Source: Liquidambar formosana (Eukaryota > Streptophyta > Magnoliopsida > Saxifragales > Altingiaceae). Taken from it: a DNA stretch of 64,000 nt. The position numbers and the translations under genes are program-made. The stretch spans positions 33,887,067 to 33,951,066 of the forward strand of contig CM077831.1 of the NCBI GenBank assembly GCA_039720395.1, read 5' to 3'. Below are positions 1 to 12,348 of the stretch, one piece after another. The notes under the pieces are model-generated. The model was given only the letters and a program-made list of their open reading frames with translations. It did no database searches and had not been told where the DNA came from. How positions within the stretch are numbered: position 1 is the stretch's first letter; each line of letters begins with the position of its first letter.

Positions 1-147
1 TTTGAGCTATTTCAAAAAAATTATTAATAATCTTTCCTTTTTTAATCATTTAGTGGAGAGATAAAAATAAAATGATGTATAGAGAGAAGACATGTGTCAC
101 TGTTTTAAAAGTGCAACCACTGGAAAAAATTTCTAGATCCGCCCCTG
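1..147. mobile_element. Right end of hAT-like element (cut by window edge)
   Basis: Identical in layout to 15803-15949, the right end of the complete element described at 14178. It ends with AGATCCGCCCCTG, the inverted partner of CAGGGGCGGAT. The left part lies outside the window. Confidence 0.7.
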
Positions 148-640
148 AAAGTGGCCCACTTACTATTTCAAGTGACTTTATGGATATACACCCAATTTTT
201 TTGTTAGGGTACCATAGAATTGGCCTTAATTTTGAATCAGCCAAAAAAATTTCTCTTTAGTTTTGATTTCTGATTATGCATGTTTGGTAGTTACTATTGG
301 TGTTTATTAATGAAATTATTTTACCTAGAGTAACTACAAGCAAAATATCTTTGATTGTCTTTCTCATATCCCGAGTCCTTTGTGCTCGGTGATTGCAGCT
401 ACTATCTTTTGACTCTAAGGTTACAAGATTATTGAACGGGTAAAAATGGCACCACGATGGCTTCAAAGTTGATTGTGACAGTTCTTGTTGGAGAGGAAAG
501 TGTATATGACAATGCATATTGAGGAAAAGCAGCTTGTGTGGATCAAATAAAAAAAGGTTTAAAAACTTGAATGAATCACAAAGGTGCATGGACCGAATGT
601 GACAGGTGGGGAGCAGCTGATGGTATATGGAAAAATCCAG
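148..640. other. No gene seen
   Basis: AT-rich sequence between the hAT-like end and the promoter-like block. The open frames here are short and recur with changes in copy 2 (15950-16440). I see no domain, RNA gene or mobile element signature. Confidence 0.5.
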
Positions 641-1075
641 TTTTTCTAACTTTTAATTTTTATTCCTTTTAGGTCCACTCCTTGTTGACTTTGACTTGTA
701 GATTTCATGACCGGTAATTAGTTTCATATCTTTTGTCCTCTCCAAATAATAACTTATATTTTATTCTTTCCGGCCGGCTATGTTGGCAGATAATGAGTTT
801 CCATACAAGAAAACGCTGCACGTTGTGTGTACTGGATTTGTAACACTGTTCTTCCATAAGTTTTTTTAACACATAAAAAAAAAGACAAGCCAATGAGGGA
901 TTTCTATTCAGCAGCTGTCAATGAGAATTTCTAATCTTCTTATTTTCAGCTGGAAAATGGTGGTTGTGGCAACAAACACAGCCCATTAAAGACTATATAT
1001 AGCTACTGAAATAGTTTGGAAACATATTTGCTTCGAGAGCTCTCTTCCTCGGAACAATAGAAAACTGAAAAAAAA
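641..1075 (+). promoter_or_regulatory. Promoter-like block: paired W-boxes and TATA box
   Basis: Two adjacent TTGACT motifs (685-696) contain the WRKY-binding W-box core TTGAC, and about 300 bp later TATATATA (994-1001) is followed by a GA/CT-rich leader-like stretch. This is the layout of a plant pol II promoter on the + strand, and W-boxes are common in defence-gene promoters. No recognisable coding region follows; what follows are the twin 240 bp repeats. The block is present four times (also about 16450, 29675 and 33515), so it travels with the duplications. Calling it an orphan promoter is inference. Confidence 0.35.
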
Positions 1076-1186
1076 AAAAAATTCAATTTCTCACAATATA
1101 AATTTACCTACATGAGTTGCCAGGATGAAGATTACCTAAACAAACGAAGACAAGTATTGACTGTAATCCCACCAAACAAGGAATTA

Positions 1187-1432
1187 GAATAGTCAGTCTA
1201 CCCAATTGTCTCCAATGATTAATGGGTGGATGCACTCATCGAAAAAAAAGATCCAAGAAAATGGGTGGCCCATTTTAGCTGAAGGTCTAAAAGCTTTAAA
1301 ATGTGGGTATGAGTCTCTGTCAGTGGTTAAACGAAAGTATGAGGAACCTGCCCCTAAATTATTTTGTTCAACACTTGATTCAAAAGGAGCAGTCGATGTG
1401 GATCCACGTGGCATCAAACAAAGGGGTTAATT
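1187..1432. repeat. ~240 bp repeat, first of a twin pair
   Basis: The segment from GAATAGTCAGTCTACCC to AAAGGGGTTAATTA recurs at 1912-2145 in the same orientation, and again in copies 2 and 3 and partly at 30229-30359. Its start resembles the region just upstream of the lectin genes (about 8605-8660: TTGACTTGGAATAGTCAGTC), so it may derive from a receptor-gene upstream region. It is open on both strands for 74 codons, but small indels between copies shift the frame, which argues against a conserved protein. Confidence 0.7.
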
Positions 1433-1465
1433 AATCTCATGCACCACGCACCGCAGGCTATATAG

Positions 1466-1800
1466 TAATTTCCAACTAATAATTGGTCATGGCCTATTGA
1501 TAATTAATGATGGAATAATTTTCCATGAAGGCCCCACCAAATTTGGACTTGGGCAAAGCAAGTTGAAATGAATTGCATGTAATTTCCAACTAATAATTGG
1601 TCATTGCCTATTGATAATTAATGTTAGCATACTTTTCCATGAAGGCCACCACATTTGGACTTGGGCAAAGCAAGGGGAAATGAATTGCATGTAATTAATT
1701 TCCAACTAATAATTGGTCATGGTCTATTGACAATTAATGATAGCATAATTTTCCATTAAGGCCACCACATTTGGACTTGGGCAAAGCAAGTGGAAATGAA
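1466..1800 (+). repeat. Minisatellite, three ~115 bp units
   Basis: Units start at the TTTCCAACTAATAATTGG word near 1467, 1582 and 1700, and each continues through AATTTTCCAT, AAGGCC and TTTGGACTTGGGCAAAGCAA. The same unit occurs on the opposite strand at 12349-12590, near the other end of the duplicated block. Confidence 0.85.
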
Positions 1801-1911
1801 TTCTTGCCAAATTCTAGTTTACTATTCTTCATTGTTGCAATTAAAGAGACCACGACAATTTGTCTTACAATTAAAGAGATCAAGACAAGTCGTTTTCCTT
1901 TATTGACTTAG

Positions 1912-2145
1912 AATAGTCAGTCTACCCAGCGTCTCCAATGATTAATGGGTGGATGCACTCAGCGAAAAAAAGATCAAGATAATGGGTGGTCCATTTTGGC
2001 TGAAGGTCTAAAAGCTTTAAAATGTGGGTATGAGTCTCTGTCAGTGGTTAAACGAAAGTATGAGGAAGCTGCCCCTACATTATTTTGTTCAAAACTTGAT
2101 TCAAAAGGAGCAGTCGATGTGGATCCCACAAACAAAGGGGTTAAT
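1912..2145. repeat. ~240 bp repeat, second of the twin pair
   Basis: Second copy, about 725 bp after the first. Its end, GTGGATCCCACAAACAAAGGGG, merges into the left terminus of the foldback element at 2138. The element's right part contains the same words inverted (TGCCACGTGGGATCCACATC near 3297), so the repeat and the element share ancestry or one inserted into the other. Confidence 0.65.
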
Positions 2146-3484
2146 TATTTTTTTATACCATCAATTTTGAAATAGTCTCAATTTACTTCACGAACTTGAC
2201 ATTGACCCAATTTTGGGAGGATTTTTATTTTTGTGTTTCAATGTGAGGTAGGAGTGACGGACGTTAAGATTTTTATCGGAGCAATCAACTGATTATTCAA
2301 CCAATTATTTTAAAATTTTAAGAATTTTATGCATTTTTTTAAAAAAATTAACAATTAGGAAAATGATTATTTGAACAATTATTTCCCGAAAGTCGATTTT
2401 TAAAATCAAATTCAAAATTTTAATAATTTTCTGGATTTTTTTAAAATAAAAAATTAGGAAAATTATTATTTGAAAAATTATTTCCAAATTTTAAGAATTT
2501 TCTGCATTTTAAAAAAAAAATTAAAAAAATAAGGAAAATGATTCTTCGAACAATTATTTCCCTAATTTTTGGTAATTTACTGAATTTTTTGGATTTTTTA
2601 AATATTATTTAGCATTTATTTGAAATTTTTAAAAATTAAAAACCCAAAATTATGTATGTGTGACACATGGCAAGAGAGGATCATCTCCTTCATTGGAATG
2701 GGTTGCAAATATACCCGAATTCTACATGGGTTTTTTTTTTTTAAAATCAAATCTTCAACTTTGAACCCTTATATTTTCTTCAATTCTTACTCTGTTAACA
2801 ATTTTAACGTCCCTCACCTCTGTCCCATATTGAAACATAAAGTTAAAAATTGTCCCAAAATTGAATTAATGTTAAATTCGTGGACTAAATTGAAATTACG
2901 CCCAAAGTTGATGGTATGAAATAGTAAGGGTAAATTGTAGAAAATTCCCCTAAAGTATGGGGGTCAGCAAATAACCCCCTTATGTTTTAATTTTGTCAAT
3001 GTGCTTATGTTTTAATTTTTGGCAATGTGCCTCACCATCACTTGCCATTAATGAAAATTGACGAAAATTAGTCACATGGCTACGCATGTGATACCATTAA
3101 TAGACCCGTGTTGCCTAAAATTGCTAGAACTCTCACCGAAATCATGTCCAATTGGGTGACCATCGATGATTGGTTTTGTCTTCCAATTGAACTAGGGGGC
3201 ACATTGACTAAATTAAAATATAAAAGGAGTTATCTACTAACCCTCCCATACTTCAAGGGGGTTTTCTGCAATTTACCTTTTAACCCTTTGTTTGATGCCA
3301 CGTGGGATCCACATCAATAGCACGTGTGGGGCACGTGTCTGTTCCGTTAAAAATCTTAACGTCCGTCACCCATGTCCCACATTGAAACACAAAGTTGAAA
3401 ATTGTCTTAAAATTGAGTCAATGTCAAGTTTGTAGACTAAATTGAGATTATCCCAAAGTTGATGGTAAAAAAAATAATTAACCC
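2138..3484. mobile_element. MULE-like foldback element with ~130 bp inverted arms
   Basis: The left arm begins GGGTTAATTATTTTTTTATACC and runs through GACGGACGTTAAG. The right arm (about 3345-3484) is its inverted, diverged copy ending GGTAAAAAAAATAATTAACCC. An additional internal arm copy sits at about 2795-2920. The interior has AT-rich direct repeats (2300-2600) and no long ORF, so it is non-autonomous. Long inverted arms of GGGTTAAT type are usual for Mutator-like and foldback MITE families. I could not find a convincing 9 bp target duplication, so the superfamily is inference. Confidence 0.6.
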
Positions 3485-3920
3485 TTAAATAAAAGATAAG
3501 AAAGAAGATTGAACCAACAGGGGGAAAAATTAGTAGCATGGTAAGACCAGCCTTCGAATTTGAGGCCACATAGAGCCTCTCACCAGTTGGGGTCAGACCC
3601 GACACTTGGTTCGATCCGCAGAAAGCCTTCAGCATTTGAGCCAAACATCAAACCCATTCCATACTAAGACCAGCCGTTCTATTCCGGGTTTTGGAAAAGG
3701 AATTTCAATATCCAGAAAGAATGAGACTTCGAAGTCAATATAAGGAGAAATCTTGATTCGGCCACCGTCCCCAAGGCATCGATATTTCAAGAACCTATTT
3801 CAAGAACCATCAAGAGGATCTGCAACCACCATTGGCCATCATCAGTCATCCAACTGGAGCATGAACCCCTCTCTCACCCAACATACTCCGTGTGTTTGGT
3901 AATAGGGATTTGAGTAGAAT
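3485..3920. other. No gene seen
   Basis: Sequence between the foldback element and the AGCGCTTTC repeats. It is conserved in copy 2 with few changes. No domain, splice structure or terminal repeat recognised. Confidence 0.4.
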
Positions 3921-3925
3921 AAAAA

Positions 3926-4150
3926 GCGTTGTTAATAGCGCTTTAAATATAGACTCTATAAAACAGAAAGCGCTGTTAGTAATAGCACTTTCAATATAAT
4001 ATCCACAAAAGAGAAAGCGCTTTTATTAAAATAAGGAGCGCAATTAATAATAGCGCTTTCAATGTATGAATAAAATAGAAAGCGTTTTTATTAATAGCGC
4101 TTTCAAAGTAAAATGTATAAAACAGGAAGTGCGGTTAGTACTAGCGTTTT
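3926..4150. repeat. Degenerate AGCGCTTTC inverted/tandem repeats
   Basis: Alternating GAAAGCGC and AGCGCTTTC words every ~30-60 bp, separated by TATAAAACA and AATATAATATCC spacers, give repeated potential hairpins. The repeat is also present at 19748-19975. Such arrays occur in subterminal regions of non-autonomous DNA transposons, but no element ends were found. Confidence 0.5.
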
Positions 4151-4760
4151 TAGTAAAAGAGAGAGAAGCCCGGTCACAAAACTTAAACAATCTATGCAAT
4201 GACGTTTTATACCCATTATCAATTGACCTCTCCATCCCCACAACTCTCTCTTCACTCACTTCTCACCGCCGATCCCATCAATCCCCGGAAAGAAGGCTTC
4301 CTTCGCCCTTCCTAGTTTATTGCATATGATGACATTTATACCCCCTATCCCCACCGTCACTCCATTGACCATCTTTGATCATGCAAAACACCACAAGTCT
4401 TCGACCGTATCCAAGATCTAGGCCTTGCACAGGGCTGCCTATAAATAGAGGAGTAGAAAAAACAGAGAGAAAGGAAGAGCACATAACTGATTCCGGTCCA
4501 TTGTTCAACAAAAATTTCCTTCTGCGAGCAATGGCCGCCTGGACATTATGTGGAAAAAATTTACCCAAAAAGTGGATTTTATGTGGCAAGATAAACTCTT
4601 TAGAATTGAACTTTTAGCAAAGAAATGATAATTGATAGTAACAATTAGAGACCAATTATCAAAGTCTAGCACATTTGAAAAATATTAGGAATTTGCTTCT
4701 GCTATTTCTCTATAGAGAGCTCTTCCATGAATACACATAAAACTGATAATAACAAACAAT
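4151..4760. other. No gene seen; TATA-like word near 4440
   Basis: Contains GCCTATAAATAGAGG (about 4438-4452), a good TATA-box match on the + strand, followed by a purine-rich leader but no recognisable coding region. Conserved in copy 2 at about 20260. Confidence 0.3.
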
Positions 4761-4766
4761 TTGATC

Positions 4767-5174
4767 TTACTGTGTGAATACAAACTTATTTATAGATGAG
4801 TTACCCGAGGGAAGATTGGAAACAAGCAGAGACGGGTCTTCTTGAATGGAGAACCCGTCTGAGTAACCTTCCTCATGGTTGGCAGACCATACAATGGTTT
4901 TTTCGGGTATTTTGTTAAACCAGATGGCTAGTAAGAAGCCTCTTCCAATCTGTTGGAACCCAAAAGCAAATTCTCCAGACAATGATGCCCACAAAGAGTT
5001 ATTATTGTTCAGTGCAGTAAGGGATGAACCCAAAGAAATGTTATTGTAAGTTTGAGCAGAGGTGGAATATCCGAATATGGAAGCAGAAGCAGCAAAAAGC
5101 AGAGAGGGTATGGTAGTGCAAAAGCCATGGCTTAAAGGCAAAAGAGAAGCAAAAGAATGACTTGAAATGCACAC
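4767..5174 (-). pseudogene. Lectin receptor N-terminal fragment (LECRK/RLK1-like)
   Basis: A frame of 135 codons contains a hydrophobic leader, then AQTYNNISLGSSLTALNN and GEFAFGFQQ...FLLAIWF...PEKTIVWSAN, which match the start of the intact lectin genes in this window almost word for word. After WSAN the similarity stops: a foreign tail of ~40 codons ends in a stop codon. It therefore holds only the first part of the B-lectin domain and no S-locus, PAN, membrane or kinase part. Its 5' leader (5175-5230) is also homologous to that of the lectin genes. I read it as an older truncated paralogue, although its frame is still open. Confidence 0.75.
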
Positions 5175-5230
5175 ATTTAACTGAACTAATATCTTGTAAG
5201 TGGTGGAGAAACTGTTTTATCCTTATGATA

Positions 5231-6200
5231 TAGATGAAATGATCAGTGCTTAGGCCAATTTATTGTTCAAAATAATAGCTCTCCAGCTCAACCACTCGCA
5301 TCAACAAGATAAATGGACAGTAGTTACATGGGCAAAAAAAAATGATAGGTCCATGTTAACTTTGAGAATGGAAGTTTGAATTGTGGGTATGAATGTTTGT
5401 CATTTAGTATATGAGAATATCTGGAAGTTGGCCTACATTTGACTTACTAAAAACTGAGTTTGACAGATGCAAGGATTTAAATCCCAAATAATTAGTATCC
5501 CAGCCACAATCTCAGCAATAACAGCAGTCACAATTGAGACAGCACATGATTACCTTCTTTGTACATATAAATCTATAAATACAAGGGGGTTTCTCTCTCT
5601 ATATTCACCTTGAAAATGAGATTCACAGTATCTGAGGTCAAAACAGCAATAGAGTTCACTTGCTGCTGCTCCATCATGGTGCCATCATCAAATGCAATGT
5701 AACTTTTCTTTTTTATTATTTTTTTAATTGCCAATAGGGAATCTAGGCCTTTGGCCTGTCTATTCCTCTTAACATGGGTAAGGCCACAGCCCACCCTACA
5801 TTAGTTAATGCCCTGGAATATAAACCTAGCTAGTGGCTAGACCCCAGAGGATGAAAAAATTAATTCAATAACAAAAGTGGTAGTGATTTTAGCCACTCAT
5901 AGGCACAGGATTTAAAAAATAAAAATAAAAATCCATTGATTAAAAGAATAAATATTAGTACCATAGTATTATTCTCTTTACTTGAGGATGGATAGCAGTA
6001 CAACATTAGGCTGAGACAGTTGAGTGACAAACACAGATAATTATTCTGAACAACGGATAGTTCAACAATACCCTTATTTACAACACAGTTTGATATCCTG
6101 CAACATCTATTACTGAAAGCCAAAAGTACAGCACCAATAACTTAACATTCATAAAGCAGTAACAACTTACAATACATACCTATGTTGAAGGCTAGGGATT
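5231..6200. other. No gene seen
   Basis: Spacer between two receptor fragments, with short unrelated frames only. A poly-pyrimidine/poly-A patch lies at 5700-5735. Diverged but collinear in copy 2 (21055-22025). Confidence 0.4.
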
Positions 6201-6204
6201 AAAT

Positions 6205-6590
6205 TGAACTAATAAACAAGGATGGATCTGGAGGAACAGATACTTCAACGGCTCCTTCCAGCATCTGCTTAACTTTCTTAATGGCAAGCCTTAGCGAGGG
6301 ATCCTCCTGAATGTTCCAGATTGCAATCACCACAAACTTCTCCACCCTCTTTTTCTTCCATGGCCTCCTCATCATTCTCCACTAAAAGATCCACCATCCT
6401 GTCAAGATAGAAATCATAAGCCCATTCAGACAGTATCATCATATCGTCATCCTTCAGCCCTGGTTCCAAATTCTTCCTACAGCAAATGAGCTCTAGCAAC
6501 AAAATGCCAAAGCTGTAAACATCCACCTCGACCGTAATTGGCACATTTTTCAACCATTCAGGGGCTACATAGCCTTTGGTTCCCCGGATT
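6205..6590 (-). pseudogene. Kinase C-terminal fragment of a LECRK-type receptor, frameshifted
   Basis: Read on the - strand from 6590: IRGTKGYVAPEW, then NVPITVEVDVYSFGILLLELICCRK, WAYDFYLDRMVDLLVENDEEAMEE. These are kinase subdomains VIII to XI of the lectin S-receptor kinase family related to RLK1/LECRK. After EEAMEEK the expected frame (RVEKFVVIAIWNIQEDPSLR, then MLEGAVEVSVPPDP) continues in another frame, so a 1-2 base indel lies near 6355. No ATP-binding or catalytic-loop part is present. The upstream edge (about 6588) is a sharp junction: the copy at 45567 has different sequence there. It lies 220 bp downstream of the lectin gene on the same strand, so it may be the remnant kinase of that gene after an internal deletion. 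Confidence 0.8.
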
Positions 6591-6809
6591 CAAATCATTT
6601 AGATGGATGTGTGGAATCCTAAATTTTAATTTATTAATGATTATAGATTATTGTTACTCATAAAAAAGGATTAAAAAAATGTTGCTTTGAATGAATGAGA
6701 TATTGTGAAAGGCATAAGTGGCGGCTTGAGCAATGATAGAGATGCATGATTATTGTTAATTAAATTTTCGATTGTATTTAAAAGAATTAAACGGCTAAAA
6801 CTGAGAAGG

Positions 6810-8360
6810 CTATTCCAGTGGTGGGTTTTTGAAATAAAAGTTTAAAAATAGCATTTTACGGCAAGCAATGAAAGGCATGCAGAGCAGGAAGTAAGTGATT
6901 TTTTTACAGCATGCTTTGGATGCTCTAAATGACTCATTTACAGCAGTGTAATTTATGTCTTTCAGCTTTTGACGGCGTAACACTTTTTTGTTTATAACAG
7001 TAGGAGGAAGTTCAGGAACACTACCTGACGAAGTTGATCGACCATTATTCTTGGGTTGTGAAATAGAGTTGGCCACTTTAATAAAAGCTTTTGCAATAAC
7101 ACCGGGATCTGACCTCCCATTTGAGAGAGGGGTTCTCTTCCTCCAACATTCCCCAGCTCTAAAAATGGCAACGGCACAAAAACAATCTTCCAAGCAAGAT
7201 GCTGTGCACCAATCTTCAGTCACATGTTGAAAATGCTCATAATCGGAAAGTGGCCAGTCAGTATTGGGCATCGGGTGAAAATGAAATCGATTCGTATCTT
7301 GCAATGCCTGACCGCAACTTTGCGAAACAAAGTCCTGTTTACATCCATTCATCTTATTATTGGGATCCAACAGGGAGTAACCAGGTGGGCATTGACAAAT
7401 TGGTCTTTTATCATCTCCTAGTCTGCAATAGCCGTTGAAGCCACAAGCTCCGCCGCCTATATTTGACCTCATACTCTTGCAAATATCTTCAGGCATAAAG
7501 GACAACGGAGTCCATGCCATGGACCACCTCCCACGGCTTGAGCTAGCATTTCTCGGGTAGACATATTGCCTGAGAACTCCATCATATTCAAGAATTGCTC
7601 TCTGGTAAAAGTCCCTCGGCGAATCTGCACTCGATATTTGATTCAGTATGGTTCCGTTCTTCGCTGTAAGGTAGATGTAACCAGACTGGTTGAAGATCAC
7701 CTGAAAGCCACTGCCTACTGTACCGCTTGCCCAATAAGCAGAATTAGAAGATTCAACAGTCTCCATTGGATATTCTAAGGTGTTCATCACTAGATTCCCA
7801 TCAGTTTGTAGTATAAACAAATATCTTCCTTTCGAGTAATTCGTTTCTGAGAAACGCGCCAGAAGTTTGCCGCCTTGATTCAATGTCTGCGTAGGTAAAA
7901 TTGTGTCCGTCGGTTCATCAAAACTCTGCCACAAATTGGTGGAATCGTTGCTTGCCAGCACGAAGTTTCCATTGTCGAGCATGGCGGCGTAGGAAACTCC
8001 AGCGCCAGCGGAATCAGCGCTCCATATTTGATCACCTTTTGGGTCGTCAAGCACGAACCGGCCGTCTGTGGTGAGTTGAATTCTGGACCCACTTTGGGCT
8101 AATTTGTTTCCGTTGGCTGACCATACAATGGTTTTTTCGGGTATTTTGTCGATCCAGATGGCTAGTAAGAAGCCTCCTTCAACTTGTTGAAACCCAAAAG
8201 CAAATTCTCCAGATTTCGATGGCCAAGAAGAGTTTTCATTGTTTATTGCAGTAAGGGATGAGCCCAAAGAGATGTTACTGTAAGTTTGAGCAGTGGTGGA
8301 AAATGGAAGCAAAAGCAGCAGAAGCAAGAAGCAGAGAGGGTAAGGTAGTGCAAGAACCAT
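6810..8360 (-). CDS. Kinase-less G-type lectin receptor (LECRK/RLK1-like), copy 1
   Basis: 516 codons from ATG at 8360. Residues 1-24 form a leucine-rich signal peptide ending in AQ. A B-lectin (bulb-type, mannose-lectin-like) domain covers roughly 40-155, an S-locus glycoprotein-like region 180-290, a cysteine-rich EGF-like region about 295-345 (CGFNGYC, CQCPPGY) and a PAN/apple-like region about 350-430 (WCTASCLEDCFC). Family members are usually ~800 residues, with a membrane span and a Ser/Thr kinase. Here the frame goes on into a tail ending KNPPLE with no kinase. The expected membrane segment (VFLNFLLLL) can be read in a different frame at about 6992-7025, so a frameshift just before the membrane segment caused the truncation. 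The product, if made, would be secreted or weakly anchored; function as a decoy or soluble lectin is inference. The two tandem copies look identical. Confidence 0.8.
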   Translation of the reverse strand: MVLALPYPLCFLLLLLLLPFSTTAQTYSNISLGSSLTAINNENSSWPSKSGEFAFGFQQVEGGFLLAIWIDKIPEKTIVWSANGNKLAQSGSRIQLTTDGRFVLDDPKGDQIWSADSAGAGVSYAAMLDNGNFVLASNDSTNLWQSFDEPTDTILPTQTLNQGGKLLARFSETNYSKGRYLFILQTDGNLVMNTLEYPMETVESSNSAYWASGTVGSGFQVIFNQSGYIYLTAKNGTILNQISSADSPRDFYQRAILEYDGVLRQYVYPRNASSSRGRWSMAWTPLSFMPEDICKSMRSNIGGGACGFNGYCRLGDDKRPICQCPPGYSLLDPNNKMNGCKQDFVSQSCGQALQDTNRFHFHPMPNTDWPLSDYEHFQHVTEDWCTASCLEDCFCAVAIFRAGECWRKRTPLSNGRSDPGVIAKAFIKVANSISQPKNNGRSTSSGSVPELPPTVINKKVLRRQKLKDINYTAVNESFRASKACCKKITYFLLCMPFIACRKMLFLNFYFKNPPLE

Positions 8361-8960
8361 GGTAAAAGCAGTCTATTTTCTTGAAAAATGAGAGAAGCTA
8401 AGAATAACTTGAATTGCTCACATTATATTGAACTAAAATCTTGCAAGGGTTGGAGAAAATGTTGAATGTTTCATAATAATTCAGAGGGAAAATTTCCTCC
8501 ATTGAATGCTACGAAAAGTTGCCGCTTTCCTATTTGCTGGTGAAGAGTTTCCTTCCATTTGTCTCAATTAAACAGACCAAGACAAGTCGTTTTCCTTCAT
8601 TGACTTGGAATAGTCAGTCCACCGAGCCTGTCCAATGGCAAATGGGTGGATCAAAAGGGTCTATAGATCTAAGGATTGAAAGAAAAATGGTCCCGCATTA
8701 GATTTTTTTTTTTTTTTTTTTTTTATATCAGGGTGATCTACTTGAAAATTTTGCGCCATTGGGATTAATTAGAAATACGTGTAACAACAAAGAAAGAGAA
8801 AAAGAAAAAGAAAATTGCGGACCGCACAATTTACCTTGATTTTTATACTTCATCGACCAAATGAGGCCCATCTATGTGTGGCATTATCAATTTCTGGTTG
8901 TAATGGTAAGATTACCGGGAATCTCAAGAGTTGCAATGGATACAAGTCAAGGCGTCCGTC
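8361..8960 (-). promoter_or_regulatory. Upstream region of lectin gene copy 1
   Basis: Leader and upstream sequence of the lectin gene, conserved in all three gene copies (24184-24780, 47328-47930). It contains TTGACTTGGAATAGTC near 8602, the same word that begins the twin 240 bp repeats, and a long T run (8702-8724) whose length differs between copies. I found no clear TATA box at a usual distance on the - strand. Confidence 0.4.
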
Positions 8961-9331
8961 GTTGGAAATGATTTAAATTAGTATTTTATTTTTTGGATAA
9001 CATCAAGTTATGGATAAGATTGTGGATAAGATCAAATCTTTTTAGATAAGATCAAATCTTCTTGGATAGATTAGAATCTTTGTAATTATGACAAGGATAA
9101 GATCAAATCTTTTTGGATAAAATCAAATCTTTTTGGATAGGATAGAATCTTTGTAATTATGACAAAGATTATTTGCTTCTACTACAAGCCACCTATCCCC
9201 CTATATAAAGGGTAGCTGTGGAAGTGTTAGAGAACTAACTTGAAGTTGTCATTCTCTGACTTCCTTGCTAAATAGTATACATATGTTATTTTACTTTAAG
9301 TTTTATTGGGCATCTTGACAAGAGGTTGAAA
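8961..9331 (+). mobile_element. LTR-like module with GATAAGATC repeats and TATA box
   Basis: Begins GTTGGAAATGATT (TGTTGGAAATG in the copy at 47931). It has five to six copies of the word GATAAGATCAAATCTT in 9000-9140, then CTATATAAAG (9201-9210) and a leader-like stretch. Upstream direct repeats, a TATA box and a short leader resemble the U3/R part of a copia-type LTR or another retroelement promoter. The right edge at 9331 is a recombination junction: it is joined to kinase exon 4 here but to unrelated sequence at 48281. No complementary LTR, primer-binding site or target duplication was seen. Confidence 0.4.
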
Positions 9332-9332
9332 A

Positions 9333-11244
<1,912 letters not shown>

Positions 11245-11950
11245 CTGCATGGAACAACAAACAACATTTATTAAATTCAATCACTAATATTCATACTTGT
11301 AGAACATTGTATCTGCAAACTCCTAAATTCTAACACAAGCGTTGAAATGTTGAATGATAATATTGGGATCCTTCTGGTTTCATTCAATATTTTTCAGATT
11401 TTTGCATTTCATTTGAAAGCTTAAAGCTGGTCACAATTCAAGTTCATTGTTTATTGTTTTAATTGGATTTGTAGAATTTTTTTTTTTTTTTTTTTTTGGA
11501 AATTTTTTTTTTTTTTCCCTAGATGAATCTGTGATCTTACGTGTGTGTGTCAAGAACATGGGATTCTTTTGGCAGGTGTTGCCAAAATTAGTCTAGTGAT
11601 TCATAGTGGTTCTATTTTCTTTTTCTAGCTCTAGTATGCTTTTAAGTTCCGAAAAATTCATTTTCATGTTAAAGGATTATACCTTCTTTTTTTTTTTTCT
11701 TCTTTTTTTTTGTAGTGCCAATTGCCGTGTTACCTTAATCTTCAACATGCTAGTTGTACTAGTGGCATTTTGATGGGCCCCACTAAATTTGGAGGCTCAG
11801 ACAGAATCATGTACTTCGACAAAAATAAGAGGGTGCACTTAGGTACTTTGCGGAATATTTTTCACTTTTACAATACAGCTGACCGATTAAGAGTTGAGAA
11901 ATTACTTTGAGGCTTCCTAATTGTCTGCTTACCTAATCTCGAACGATTCT

Positions 11951-11986
<36 letters not shown>

Positions 11987-12348
11987 TGCATGGACTTTGG
12001 CAAGAATTAAGATAAAAAGCCTGCCAATAGTGGTGGGAAGAAGGGAAACGTTTTGGCCTATGAGGGTTAATAAAAATAAAAAGTAGACGATTTTGGCCAA
12101 CAATGGATAATAGAAAACGAGAATTATGGTGATCAAAATCATTGCAATCTGACTAAACATAAGTGCATGATATATGATGATAAATAATTACACTTTAATT
12201 TTTTAGGTAAGTAATAATTACACTTCTCTTCTTTGGTAAATGTTAGGGTGTGTTTGGCTCTCTCGTGAAAATCAATCAATGATTAGCACAATAAACAAAA
12301 AACAAAAATCAATCAATGAGAATTATGGTGATCAAAATCATTAATGGA
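11245..12348. other. No gene seen; T-rich tracts and GA microsatellite
   Basis: Intron-like and flanking sequence of the kinase pseudogene: T runs at 11477-11517 and 11690-11712, and a (GA)n repeat at 11953-11983 of different length in each copy (27738-27758, 54499-54545). Short frames differ between copies. Confidence 0.5.

Noticed and set aside
2305..2487. Isoleucine/lysine-rich frame on the - strand
   Set aside because: Product of the AT-rich internal repeats of the foldback element.
11700..11720. TTTTTTTTGTAGTG (11705-11717 and in the copies at 27487 and 54245; TTTTTTTGTAGTG at 43852) as the right end of a CACTA element
   Set aside because: It occurs at the same paralogous position in all kinase blocks, has no GCCGGC-type subterminal repeats and lies in a T-rich tract. 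Likely chance.
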